A stretch of DNA of 64,000 nt from Saturnia japonica (Eukaryota; Arthropoda; Insecta; Lepidoptera; Saturniidae), in NCBI GenBank assembly GCA_033032175.1, contig CM065321.1, positions 10,934,501-10,998,500 on the forward strand, read 5' to 3'. A model generated the notes under the pieces. It worked only from the letters and a program-made list of their open reading frames with translations, had not been told where the DNA came from and did not search any database. This document shows positions 11,185 through 21,711 of this stretch, in pieces. Position 1 is the stretch's first letter, and every line of letters starts with the position of its first letter. The position numbers were made by a program, and so were the translations under genes.

Positions 11185-12789
11185 TCTATACATATCTATA
11201 CATATAATAAAAACGTAACTGATCGATGTCTGTACATAGAAGATATTTGAGAAAAACTATTATTGGGGTTCTCTATAAACGCAGGACAACCCAAAACAAT
11301 GATTGTTAGAATTTTTGTCTGTTTGTCTGTTTGCCAACTTTTGTGCGCGCTAATCTCAGAAACGGCATAACCGATTTGGAAACGGTTTTCACTAATATAT
11401 TCTGGTAAGGTTCACTTAACATTTAGTGTTTGTTTTACTTCAAAAAGTTTATAAATAAAAAAGTTATATCAATTTTAAAAATCACGTCGAACATTTTTTT
11501 GATAAAAATGCTATAAAATAGCTCTTCAGTTGAATTGACTGAAATTTTAGCTATCTGTATATTATCGTTTGTATAACGATGATGATCGAAACCTTTCATA
11601 AAGTTAAAAAATGAAGAGTTTAATAAAATAATTTCCAATATAAATAGACCTCAGATCTATGTGTTAAATCATATCAAAAGGGGGTCTGCATAGGCTGGAT
11701 ATTGTCAGTTGAATATAGCTGCGCCGCTGCTAGGGATGGCAATTCATTTCGAAAAAGATTGATTCGAATCGAACTCTTATGAATCGATTCCCAAAAAAAT
11801 CGATGTCTAAGATCGATCTCTCAAAAATTGATCTTTTTTCGATTCACTTTCGCATTTGTATTAACAATATAAAAATCCCTAAAATAGAAAATTAAAAGGG
11901 AACCACAACAGTCGATCTTTTGTAATTTTTACCTTACTAAAGTATTAGTTATTATAGAGAAACATAGAAAGGTATAGAGAGAGAGAATTTATTACAGGTA
12001 TATAGTGAAAGAGAATTCATTTCAAAAATTAATTATTATAAACTGTTTTCGTTAATTTTGTGTTGGGTAATAATTTACTGTTAGTATTTTAATTGGTAAA
12101 TTACACTATAGAAAATGACTGCATAATGAATTGAATAATCCATACCTACTAATATTATAAATGCGAAAGTAATTCTTTCTGTCCCGTCTGTTGCATTTTC
12201 AAGCCTAGACCGCTGAACCAATTTTGAAGAACTTTGGTTGAGAAAGGAAGACTTTGGCTACCTTATGTGGTGAAAATAAAACTTTAATGGGTGAAATAGG
12301 GGATGAAGGTTTGTACGAAGAACCCGTTAAACCAATTTTGATGAATAGAGATATACTGGACCTTGGAGACGGACATAGGGTACCTTATGGCGCAAAGATA
12401 AAACATGAAGGGGTCAAATAGGGGATGAAAAATTGTATGAAGAACCCACTATTTCTCAATTTAGGGATATGAAAATTCATATTTATGATTTTAGGAAGAA
12501 ATAAAAGGGTTTCGCGTTTTTGAAAAATGAATCGGCAGGGTGGTACAATAAGGGTGATTTGCAATACCATACGCATAGAGTGATAAATCCATATATGATT
12601 TTCTATTGCTTTGTCGTGTTTAGAGATCAGTCTGTGTTTATACAATAATATAGAGGGGTGGTAGGTATCGCGACCACCATACAAATAGCGATAAACCCAA
12701 CTATGAGTTTCTTTTGGTTCATCGTGTTCAGAGATCAGTCGGTGTATATGCAATAATATAATGGGGTGGTAGGGATCGCGACCACCATA
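11185..12789 (+). repeat. 5' module, first copy, with minisatellite end
   Basis: It carries the AACTGATCGATGTCTGTACA segment, a GAACCCAAAAC-type segment, a CGAAAAAGATTGATTCGAAT segment, then TACTAATATTATAAATGCGA with GTCTGTTGCATTT, a stretch very common in Lepidoptera. The same order appears in the second copy about 1.55-1.6 kb downstream, and the first part appears again at 61467-61970. Confidence 0.75.
12536..12789 (+). repeat. 108 bp minisatellite units
   Basis: About two and a third units. The segment CGCGACCACCATA recurs 108 bases apart (accacc at 12673 and 12781), with GTCGTGTTTAGAGATCAGTC / ATCGTGTTCAGAGATCAGTC between. Each unit holds GGTGGTAGG(G/T)ATCGCGACCACC, whose ends GGTGGT and ACCACC are complementary and could form a short hairpin. 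Relatives lie at 15061, 61980, 39490 and 53455. Confidence 0.8.
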
Positions 12790-14022
12790 TCTACATCTAT
12801 CTACACATATAATAAAAACTTAACTGATCGATGTCTGTACATAGAAGATATATGAGAAAAACTATTATTGGGGGTCTCTATCAACGCAGGAGAACCCAAA
12901 ACAAAGATTGTTAGAATTTTTGTGTTTGTCTGTTTGCCAACGTTTGTGCGCGCTAATCTCAGAAACGGCTTAACTGATTTGGAAACGGTTTCAACTAATA
13001 TATTTTAGTAATGTTGACTTAACATTTAGTGTGGTTTTACTTCAATGAGTTCATAAATAAAAAAGTTATATCAATTTTAAAAATCACATCGAACATTTGT
13101 TCGAAAAAATGCTATAAAATAACTCTTCAGTTGTATTGGCTGAAAGTTTGAAACTGGTTTGTAAAATAATGATTATTGAAAGTTTACATAAAGTTAAAAA
13201 TGTACAGTTTCAGAGAATTTGGAACTTTCGAATATGAGTTGACCACACATCTATATAATAAATCATATTAATAAGTGGTCACCCTAGGTTGGATATAATC
13301 ACGCAAGCAAGTCGAGTGCCGCATCGCTGCTAGGCAATTCATTCCGAAAAAGATCGATTCGAATCTAACTCTGATGTATCGATTCACAATAAATCGAGGT
13401 CTAAAAGGCCGATCTCTCCAAAAAATTGACCGTCTTTTATTCACTTTTCAGATTTGTGTTAACGATATAAAAATCCCTATTATAGAAAACAAAAAGGACA
13501 CCACAACAATCGATCTCTTGCTATTTTTAATATGCTAAAGTATCAGTTAAAGAGAAACAAAGAAAGGTGTAGAGAGAGAGAGAGAGAATTAATTTCAAAA
13601 ATATATTATTATAAACTGTTGTCGTTATTCTGCTATTGGGTAATTTACTGACACCATAGAGAACGACAGCATAATGAAATGAATAATCCATACTAATATT
13701 ATTATAAATGCGAAAGTAACTCTGTCTGTCCTGTCTGTTGCATTTCACGCCCTGAAATAGACGATGAAGGTTTGAAAGAAGAACGCATGAAACCAAATTT
13801 GATGAATTTTGATATAGAGATATATTGGACCTTAAAGAAAGACATTGGCTTACCTTATGTCGTGAAAATAAAACTTTAAGAGGTGAAATAGGGGATTAAA
13901 GATTATATGAAGAACAAACTATTTCTAAATTTAGGGATATGAAAATTCATATTTATGCTTTTAGGAAGAAATAACAGTGTTTCGTATTTTAAAAAATAAG
14001 GGTGATTTACAATACACATAGA
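12790..14022 (+). repeat. 5' module, second copy
   Basis: Begins TCTACATCTATCTACACATA and follows the first copy segment by segment, including AACTGATCGATGTCTGTACA and AAATGCGAAAGTAACTCTGT. Many substitutions and length differences separate the two, so the tandem arrangement is old. It ends in a partial minisatellite unit at CAATACACATAG, where the jockey fragment begins. Confidence 0.75.
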
Positions 14023-15060
14023 CTGCAACCCTTGATACTAAGAAAAATATTCCTGAGACATACGCTTACATTATACAAGACATATGTCCGTCCTATCATG
14101 ACATATAAGCTGCGCTACATTCGCTTATACGTCAAAGATCAACATTAATAAATTACAAATCCTCTAAACCCGATTCTTACGTAAAATTAACAAAGCCCCT
14201 TGGTACGTTGGTCGAATCGTAAATTGAATATCTTACGCGATCGTACTTCGACACTGCTTCGAATCACGTGAATCTGTTGGTGAAAGCTGCCGCGACTTAA
14301 ACCCCAAAACCGAACATCCCCCGCGAACAACTCCAGCCGCGAATATCTTCACCGATCCCGTTTATAAGATCGAGGAAATAAACAAATACTACTCCACCGT
14401 CTCTCCAAACAAAGCGTGCTAGCGCCCACGCCCGCGAAACCACCGTTCCCTCCACAGGTGATGGGCGGCTAATTTCGCTCCCGCAAACCCGTCACGTCCT
14501 CCCTCTCTTACGTCAACTCTCTTAGGTCAACGGTCCTAGAGGTCCGTTCCCTCAGTGTAGGACCCTTGAGTCATGCAGCCGCTCGCGCGATACTGGTGAC
14601 ACTGCACTTGCAATCACGTAGCTACCCACACACATCATTACACACAATATGTACATACATACGTGCACACCACATAAGTACATAGATCCTGTAAGGGACC
14701 TTTTTTTCTTATTTTTTTACGATAGTTACTTTCGATCATGTTTCCAGAATACTAAATACATATACACATGTTCATTCCTTTCTCCTAGAGGCAGGGACAT
14801 GTTATATGTAAGTGTTAGTTTAGCTCAAATTTTCTACAGATAGGGAATTAGTCAGTTCGCGACCTTTTTACAATCGCGGTAATAGCCCAAGCCGACGTCC
14901 GGCCACTTTGGCACCTTTGTGCGCATGTTGCTCACACTTTCGCGGCTGAATGCCTTAAGCGTTCGCCCCCAAGCCTGGTGAAGCTGTCAAAGCCATCAGT
15001 GGCTCTATTTCTTTAGGGCCCCTTAGGCTAACAGTATAGTCACTGAGAAAGAAAAAAAAA
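14023..15060 (+). pseudogene. Jockey-like LINE 3' end (RT C-terminus, 3' UTR, poly(A))
   Basis: In shifting plus-strand frames the sequence shows LRHTLTLYKTYVRPIMTY, then FLRKINKAPWYVG, then YFDTASNHVNLLVKAA, three segments typical of the region after the RT domain in jockey-clade LINEs. Stops and frameshifts separate them. From about 14460 a non-coding, GC-richer 3' UTR follows and ends in an A-rich tail at 15047-15060. The same 3' UTR occurs at 48659-49215 (minus) and 60866-61106 (plus). The fragment sits inside a minisatellite unit, so it inserted after the Helitron-like element formed. No clear target duplication was found. Confidence 0.75.
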
Positions 15061-15218
15061 CCGTCTATAATTTTCTTTTGGTTTATCGTGTTCAGAGATT
15101 AGTCAGTGTATATACAGTAATATAGCGGGGTGGTAGGGATCGCGACCACCATACATAGTGTTAAACACATGTATGATTTTCTTTTAGTTTGTCGTGTTCC
15201 GAGGTCAGTCCGTGTATA
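15061..15218 (+). repeat. 108 bp minisatellite, about one and a half units
   Basis: Contains TTTATCGTGTTCAGAGATTA, GGGGTGGTAGGGATCGCGAC and a second GTCGTGTTCCGAGGTCAGTC, matching the units at 12536-12789. It leads straight into the TC start of the 3' module. Confidence 0.8.
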
Positions 15219-15869
15219 TCTATACTATTAATAATTTAGTATAGCGGACGAGTTTTTTTATTTGTTTGTTTAAACATGGTAATCTCTGGACAACGGGTAG
15301 CAGTCGGATTCGAAAAATTCTTTTTGTATATGATAGCCAGTTTCACGAAGAATAGTATAGGCTATCTGGAACTAAGCTAAACCTCTCAGCTAGCCTTAAA
15401 TATTGATTTTTGTTTAAGTAAGTCGAAGTGAAAATGTTCCCGAACTGCTTTATCCGCATGCGCGGGCGTATTGGTTAGTGATACGTAAATATAATATTCC
15501 ACAAAAATATTGTTCTTTAGTATATCTAACAAAATTCTCCGGTAACATATGCCTATTTCTTAATAGCATAAGCCACAATAAGGTATTTTGCGTGTTTTTA
15601 TGTTGAAGATTAAAAATTGATTTTGAGCTTTATTTTTAGGCTTATTATATTAATCCTTACGAACCAAAGTTGTTTAATCATAAAGACAATTTAAATTTTT
15701 CTTTTTATAGTATGTAATTAGGACACATAGTTTAGGAAAAAATGAAAAATTAAAATACATAATTTGTACTTGCGAGAAGTGATAACAATTATGGTTACAC
15801 GGGCCCGTCGCGTTGGCGGCGCAGTATTTGTTGGATAAAAACTCGGGGGAAACCGAGGGGCACAGCTAG
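15219..15869 (+). mobile_element. 3' module of the Helitron-type element
   Basis: Starts TCTATACTATTAATAATTTA and ends GGGGCACAGCTAG. Shared landmarks with 45065-45764 and 62077-62719 are the CAGTCGGATTCGAAAAA/GGATTCTGAAAAA segment, AATAGTATAGGCTAT, and the TTAATCCTTACGAAC/TTAATTCTTATGGA segment. The LINE endonuclease frame runs into its CTAG end and takes its stop codon (TAG, 15866-15868 on minus) from it. Confidence 0.8.
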
Positions 15870-16807
15870 TCAACAATATTTGTGTACATCCTGTCAAGAA
15901 TTTGCCTATGTTCAGTAATATTACAGTGCTTATTACTACACAAACCGAATTCTTGAGGGTAATCAATTAACCTTAATCTACTATTACAAGCTTCATAGTA
16001 TACACTTATTTGGTCACTGTCCCTATCCCCCCACAACACTTTGTTACGTGATGTGTTTTGCACTTCTAACCTTGGTTTAATTTTATCTAACTGACACTCA
16101 ACAAATATGGGGAAGTGATCGGACCAGAACACATCGTCCACTATAACTGTTAACCAAGCTGACTGTGTGACGACACAGTGATCTAGCCATCTCCTGCAAC
16201 CGTGCGCATCACTGACAAATGTATAGCTATTCGACAGTAATCCTAATTTTTCAATGTCGGCACACCTCCACCCCAGTTCAGCACAGAAATCTAAAAGTTC
16301 ACAACAAAAAGACTCACCGGGGTGGGCGTTGAAATCACCGAGAATGTAAACAGTTTCAACATTACTAGCATCGACAATAGCACTCATTTCACCTAGGCAA
16401 TCAGTGAATTCTAACAGGTTTTCACTCGAATCAGTCGGCATATATACTACGCAAAACACAATTATAAATCTATTCCCTAGCGACACCTTAATAGCCGTCA
16501 AACGCGCACTCGCACATCTTACTACTGTTACCGATTCAAAGGCTCGCTTGCGCCAAAGGATCGCAACACCACCGTAGGGGCGCCCTCTAAGTATCCCTGC
16601 TGATGTGTCTACGGCTGACTTCCCTGTGTACTCGAAATCATCATGTATTTGACCAAGGTAGGGTACATCATGTGGAAGCAGCTACGTTTCTTGGAGGGCA
16701 ACTATATCAGCCGACTCGCACAAGAGTTTAACTGCCTCGGAATACCGTTTCACCGATTAGCAATTAAAACTTATAAATTTACTCGTCTTTTTAGTGACCT
16801 GGTCCAT
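15870..16807 (-). pseudogene. LINE ORF2, APE-type endonuclease half
   Basis: The endonuclease nicks the target to prime reverse transcription. An ATG at 16807 opens MDQVTKKTSKFISFNC, which I take as the ORF2 start because it precedes the first endonuclease motif. Motifs in order are ALQET with the catalytic Glu just before a TAG (16682-16684, where Trp is usual), YGGVAILW, then in the 211-codon open part GDFNAHPG (Asp and Asn at 56 and 58) and SDHFPIF (Ser-Asp-His at 127-129). A second stop, TAA, lies at 16757-16759. The frame is cut at 15870 by the Helitron insertion; the next residues, DILSEG, are found at 11184. Confidence 0.85.
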
Positions 16808-16857
16808 GTTATTGTGACGGTGTTTGCTTCATTACGCCAGTCTTCAACTTGTATGTG

Positions 16858-18179
16858 TTATTCACAAAAACGTCTAAAAGTAATTCCGTCGGGCCAGAAC
16901 TTATTATCTAGTAATAACTCTAGTTTTGTTTTGGGAACATACAATTTAAAGGAGTTGTACCTTTTTTCCGTTTTTCTATTAATTTTAAACAACGTTACAT
17001 CTTCCTGGATGTTCTCCTTTATATAAGCAACAATATCACTCTCATTCGTATCTTTGCAAACATTAGAGATAAACAATGGTACTTTGATGATAGCTGCTTT
17101 AAATTTTCCCTCAGGCCCAACGTAAGCTATCCCATCTTTCCACTAGTAGTTGGCTTCTTTGCTTTTTTACTTGAGACAGGATTCCATTTATCCTCTACTA
17201 TTTCTTTATGCTCGATACTCGCCTTAAGTGCGTCCGCCATCGTCTTAAGCTCGTTGCCTCGGGATAAGGGCGAAAGATTAATGTTTACGTTCGAGTCGAT
17301 GAGATTTGAACGCCTGGTAGGCGTTCTACATAATTCATTCAGTAGCTGGCCGTCGTCAATGTCTCGCTCTGCTCGCTCCACTGCCGCATTATTGTCGAGC
17401 CGTTGTGCGAGCGAGACAGCACTGCACGGATTCATGTTATTTATCACGTGCGTATGATCAGCTGATCGCTTTGCACCGTTAGTGTTTACTGGAGTCAATG
17501 AAAGTTTATTCTGCCCACCCACATATTTAGGAGAACAGTCGTTAATATTCGATTTTAACATAGATTTGGGCGATGTATCTTTGGTTTCTGAATTCAAATG
17601 CTGTTGTAAAGCCATGGGACAACTGTTAAAGTGTTCTAAGTCTCGAATAAATTCGCCTCGCCTTCTATTCACAAAGCCAAACTTATTGTACACAATTGAG
17701 GTACTCTTCAGATTGTCTATTTCAGTTCTTAGTTCCAATAATTGAGTCGTTGTGGCATAGTCATTTTTAAGAACTTTTATATCCGATTGTAGCACAAGAA
17801 TATCCTTTAATAGTTTTGTTACATCTATGTGATCAAACGTAACTGGCGGTAATTTACGTAAATCACGCGCGACGAAAATGGGTACTATCTCTGGATCAGT
17901 GAGCTTCAAAAGACATATGATATCATCGATGTCTCGAGCACTTTTTCCTTTATTTTTACGAACTTTTGGCTTTGAGTTTGGCACTGAATCGAAAAGCAGT
18001 TTTTTCGCCAACATAATGTCATTGTCTGTAAAACTTTCACTGCATAACCAAGTGAGAGAAACATCATCCATAACATCAGCCTTGTTCTAAATAAACGCTA
18101 GTAACTCGTTTATCAGTACATTACAATTAGCACATTTCACAATATCTGAAGCCATTGCACCGAAACTTGTAATATTCAT
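16858..18179 (-). pseudogene. LINE ORF1
   Basis: ORF1 proteins of this type bind the LINE RNA. The reading starts at MASDIVKCANCNVLINELL (ATG at 18155, with an in-frame ATG at 18179), meets a TAG at 18087-18089, and goes on in the same frame as MDDVSLTWLCSESFTDNDI to a stop at 17127-17129. A -/+1 shift then leads to a C-terminal segment with IKVPLFISNVCK and WPDGITFRRF, ending at 16858. Visible features: a CxxC pair near the N-terminus, the DIDDIICLLK and IPIFVARDLRK-like block (here IVPIFVARDLRKLPPVTFDH), and a putative coiled-coil stretch after it. The domain order matches lepidopteran LINE ORF1 proteins I remember; no enzyme motif is expected. Confidence 0.8.
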
Positions 18180-18180
18180 A

Positions 18181-18263
18181 TTATAATATTCATTGTTTAG
18201 GTTCAAATTGAAAATGTGAATATGTTATAAAACAACTAAGACATTTCTAGATCATTTGATAAA
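18181..18263. other. Spacer upstream of the LINE
   Basis: Short AT-rich stretch between the LINE 5' end and a minus-strand Helitron-like end. The LINE 5' boundary is approximate. Confidence 0.3.
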
Positions 18264-18320
18264 CTAGCTGTGCCTCACGGTTTCACTCGTGTTTCATTTA
18301 TTCTTCTGACTCTCCTCCAC
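18264..18320 (-). mobile_element. Helitron-like 3' terminus on the minus strand
   Basis: Plus-strand CTAGCTGTGCCTCACGGTTT is the reverse complement of the AAACCG...GGCACAGCTAG terminus at 15869, and the neighbouring plus base is A, giving CTAG|T on minus. How far the element extends to the right is not clear; text resembling a degenerate body continues to about 19100. Confidence 0.5.
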
Positions 18321-18360
18321 GTCACGTCGCGTCGCGTCGCCGCGCCGCGCCGCGCCTTGC
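18321..18360. repeat. GC-rich short tandem repeat block
   Basis: GTCGC/GTCAC units followed by CGCGC/CCGCG units, almost pure G and C for 36 bases within AT-rich DNA. Likely a slippage-derived low-complexity block inside the flanking repeat. Confidence 0.7.
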
Positions 18361-20249
18361 GCCGTCTTCAGCGCGGCTGTGTTATATATATAGCCTATTG
18401 TTTCAAGTACCTACTTGCCTGCAGCTTGCCAAACTACTGAACTTTCATGATTATGATTATGACAAGTTATATGATCTATAGGCTATAAAAGTTAAAAATA
18501 TTTTTTCAAATCTGATTGGTAGTTCCAATTATTAGTCCGTTAAAACAAACAAAAAGAAAACTTTTCAGCTTTATAATATTACCTACCAGCGACCCGCTCC
18601 AGCTTCGCTCGGGTATAATTTACTAGTGATGTAACTTATGTTTAAAATAGCATGTTCAGCTGATTTAAAGTTTATCGCTTTAATATTAATAACATTTACG
18701 AAAAGTACGCTTAGCTCGCGACGCACAACTCATATCTCATAGGTAGACCGCGGCGCGGGTAGCGAGACCGTGCACCGGCCAACCGTTTCGCTCTAAATGA
18801 TTTATTTGGTTGCGCGAAATTTTGAATCCGTGATATCTTCTACGAATTTAATTTAAAAGATATAATGTAAAGGACAGTTTTAATCTACATTGAATATCCA
18901 AGTTAACTAAAATTTGTATTTGGATAAAGATTAATACTGAATTGGAGAAAATAGCTTCGCAAATAACGTAATATTTTTTATTATTATGTTGAAGATAAAA
19001 ATGGTTATCGCGGATTTTTCTCTAGGCTTTTTGTTATACTTCATAATATTTAGCCAGCGTAAACCATGTAAGCGCCCAAAAATATTTTTTTTTGATGAAT
19101 TGATTACAAATCATTAAATTTTCTCTACTATATAAAAACTTAATTGTAATGTATTGTATATAGAAACCTTTCGTAAAAAAGTCTCTAAATTATAGTGAAA
19201 TCCTCATTAAAATCCGTCGCGTACTTCAGACGTCGTACTACGTCAGACGGCGGGAAGCGATTTTAGTTTTACCATGTATATATTGATTTAGTAAATATAG
19301 TATTTTATGTTATCATTCAACTAAAATGATGTGTTATTATTAAATTCTGTTTTTATGTCTATTTTTTAGTGTTTCAAAATAGCTTATTGCACACGGACTT
19401 AAAATCCCCAATTTTAGCTGGTGTAGCCATAAGAAGTGTTTGGTGTATTTATAAAATGGTTATAGATACTATGTTTAAGTAATGTCGGCTATCATAGTAA
19501 GCTCTGAGATAATTGTAAACTCGATGCAAAACACTCTGTTCTCAAAATAACATGTTTGATTATTTCGTGTTAAAAGTAGAAGCGACAAAAGAAGGGTAAC
19601 TTATGTTCTGTTAGTTGTAAAGTAAACATTTTAATGGAAGTGCAGACTGCAGGAATTATATCTTAATAAATCAGTATTGCATTTATAATAATGGATTCAT
19701 TTAGAGGATTTATTGGATCTAAAGAAATTGTAATTCGAACCCGCGTCTTAGGGCATGATACATTTCTTGATACGTCACGATAAGTATAAAAATATATAGA
19801 TTAAAATGCTACGTAAAAATTGTATATTATCCTTTCATATCAGAAATAAAATCGTTAATTGGTTTGATATTTTATATATTTAGCTGTACGGAAACTTCAT
19901 GCCGATTTACAGTAGGCAGATTTAACTTATATAAGATCCATTGAAAATAAGTCACGGTACATACGTACAAAACAGTACTTCTGTATAATAGTATAGGTAC
20001 ATATAATATTATAAAACTCAAAGTCTATCTTCACTTAATAGATTTACATAACTTTTATTCTTATTCATAGCTATGTTATCTGGCCAGGTATTATATGTTT
20101 GTAAGATAAAGTAAAATACGAAATAAACATTGACAAATTCAGAAAAAAATGCATTTGGGGCGCCTAAGTGGCTTACGCTAAATAAACCATATGAGAAATA
20201 TCAAATTAATGTTAAATATAATTGTATATATTAAAAAGGCCTAAAAAAA
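18361..20249. other. Degenerate repeat-like sequence
   Basis: Includes CGACCCGCTCCAGCTTCGCT near 18589, a GC-rich end common in lepidopteran repeats, on minus, and ATGTTGAAGATAAAAA near 18987, which resembles a stretch of the Helitron-like 3' module. From 19124 TCTACTATATAAAAACTTAA may start a further copy. No coding sequence. Confidence 0.35.
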
Positions 20250-20400
20250 TTCAACGATAGTATATGTCTACCTTCAAAGGATCACCTACATTAAGCATTT
20301 TTGTCATTAAAATAACCGACGCATCACTATTTGTGCGACCCATAGACTGCTCGTGCTCTCGACTGGGTGTCCATGCGAGCGGAGTCGCGGGCACAGCTAG
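20250..20400 (+). mobile_element. Helitron-like repeat, 3' end
   Basis: The end GGAGTCGCGGGCACAGCTAG is followed by T, as in the other CTAG|T elements. The left edge is uncertain and could lie as far back as about 19124. Confidence 0.5.
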
Positions 20401-21711
20401 TCAGATATATGTATTTAGAAAAAGGTTTGGCTACAATATATTGTTAATTTATGTCAGTTGTATGAGTATGGAAGTACACTTTGGGTGTGTATCATATTGT
20501 GTGAATATTTTTGTTTTACCGGAAAGGAATTTAAAATCCCACACAACGCGTGTGAAACAGCGGGGTACAGCTGATTTGAATTAAATACTAATAATTTGAG
20601 TTAAATCATTTTGATTGTTGAAGTTACCGAACGCCAGTAGTAGTTGGGTCTTGAGAAATATTCTAACAGCAAAGCAAAATTCTGAAAATAGTTCTCATTG
20701 TTTTAAATTGTCAATAAGTTGAGAGCTAACGTCATTGTTTTAAAAGGCCGTTGTACTTATCAAAGCGGTAACTGTCCTCGGAAAGGGGCTTATTCCCAGT
20801 AGAGAAACATCTGTAATTATTTATTATTTCTCATTTAAACACAATGCTCTCACTCTACGCTCGGTATACAGTCTTCAGCAAATGACAATTTCATAATAAA
20901 ACACAAACAATATTTAACAAAACGCTATCTTGGTGGAATAATGCTTGGGTCTGTTTTCAACAGAATTGTGTTATACCTCGCATTTATATTTGATAAAATT
21001 CATGATAACAAAATCTAATTGTTCATTAGAGCTGAATTTAAGGTGTGTATAACCGTAAACATTGGTGCAATATCCCGCCCGAACTAGAACCTGAATTTTG
21101 AAGTAATTGTGACCTTATCAACATGTGACTTGTATCGATATGTTTGTCAATTAGAAATACATTTTCTAAAGATTTGAAGTCAAAACTTCTATAACACCGT
21201 CGTTATTTGTAACTCGATGAAATGAAAAAACGAGACTAAAAAGATACTAACAAATATAATTTTACCTGAGAGAGACAGAGTTAGAATACATTATGCAGTG
21301 TTTCCTATTATCTCAGTGTTCTGTGTGTACGTGTGTGTGCGTCTGCGTATTAAGAAGCCTTGGGAAAGGGCATCATAGCCAGCGCGGTGTATTGTTCACG
21401 AGTAACGCTTATGTGAATATTGTTATGTTTTCTGAAGTTTTCATTTCTACCGTGTGTTAACTGCACACTAGTTTTTTTCATATTTATAGCTTTCTAACAA
21501 AAGTGAATATTAAATACAAAATAATAAACTAAAGAACAAATAGAACAAAAGTGTTTTCTGGAACTGATGCTTGTTTTGGCACGTTCAGTATAGGGCAAAT
21601 TAGGGCTGAGTGTGTGCATCTTGCAACGTAACTGCGACAATATAGTTAGCCATTAAAATCAAAAATATTTTAATCAATCTAGGCCCTAAGAAGGCATTTA
21701 TGAGTATCAAC
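20401..21711. other. AT-rich sequence, nothing recognised
   Basis: No motif-bearing frame. A short GTGTGTACGTGTGTGTGCGT stretch lies near 21322. Confidence 0.35.

Larger units (their letters stand above)
11185..15869 (+). mobile_element. Composite Helitron-type insertion inside the LINE
   Basis: The insertion starts with TC (TCTATACATATC) after A at 11184, ends with CAGCTAG before T at 15870, and has no target duplication. Removing it joins AAAATA to TCAACAATATT and puts the LINE endonuclease and RT halves back in frame. TC at the 5' end, CTRR at the 3' end and an A|T target are the classical Helitron signature. Inside are two head-to-tail copies of a 5' module (11185-12789 and 12790-14022), units of a 108 bp minisatellite, a jockey-like LINE 3' end (14040-15060) and a 3' module (15219-15869). 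It encodes no Rep-helicase, so it is non-autonomous. Confidence 0.75.
9205..18180 (-). mobile_element. Full-length CR1-group-like LINE split by an insertion
   Basis: Read on the minus strand the parts follow in the order of a complete LINE: ORF1 (18179-16858), a short gap, ORF2 start with endonuclease (16807-15870), reverse transcriptase (11184-9313), 3' UTR with AATAAA, and an ATT-rich tail (9205-9231). The endonuclease frame breaks off at 15870 and continues at 11184; the 4685 bp between are a separate Helitron-type element. Without it the LINE measures about 4.3 kb, a normal full length. Clade: the RT and the two-ORF layout point to the CR1/L2/Daphne group, which I cannot resolve further. 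ORF1 and ORF2 both carry stops and frameshifts, so it is dead. No target duplication was found. Confidence 0.85.

Noticed and set aside
11185..12789. LTR pair formed by the two 5' module copies
   Set aside because: The copies are diverged, do not start TG or end CA, have no PBS or PPT and no pol between them.
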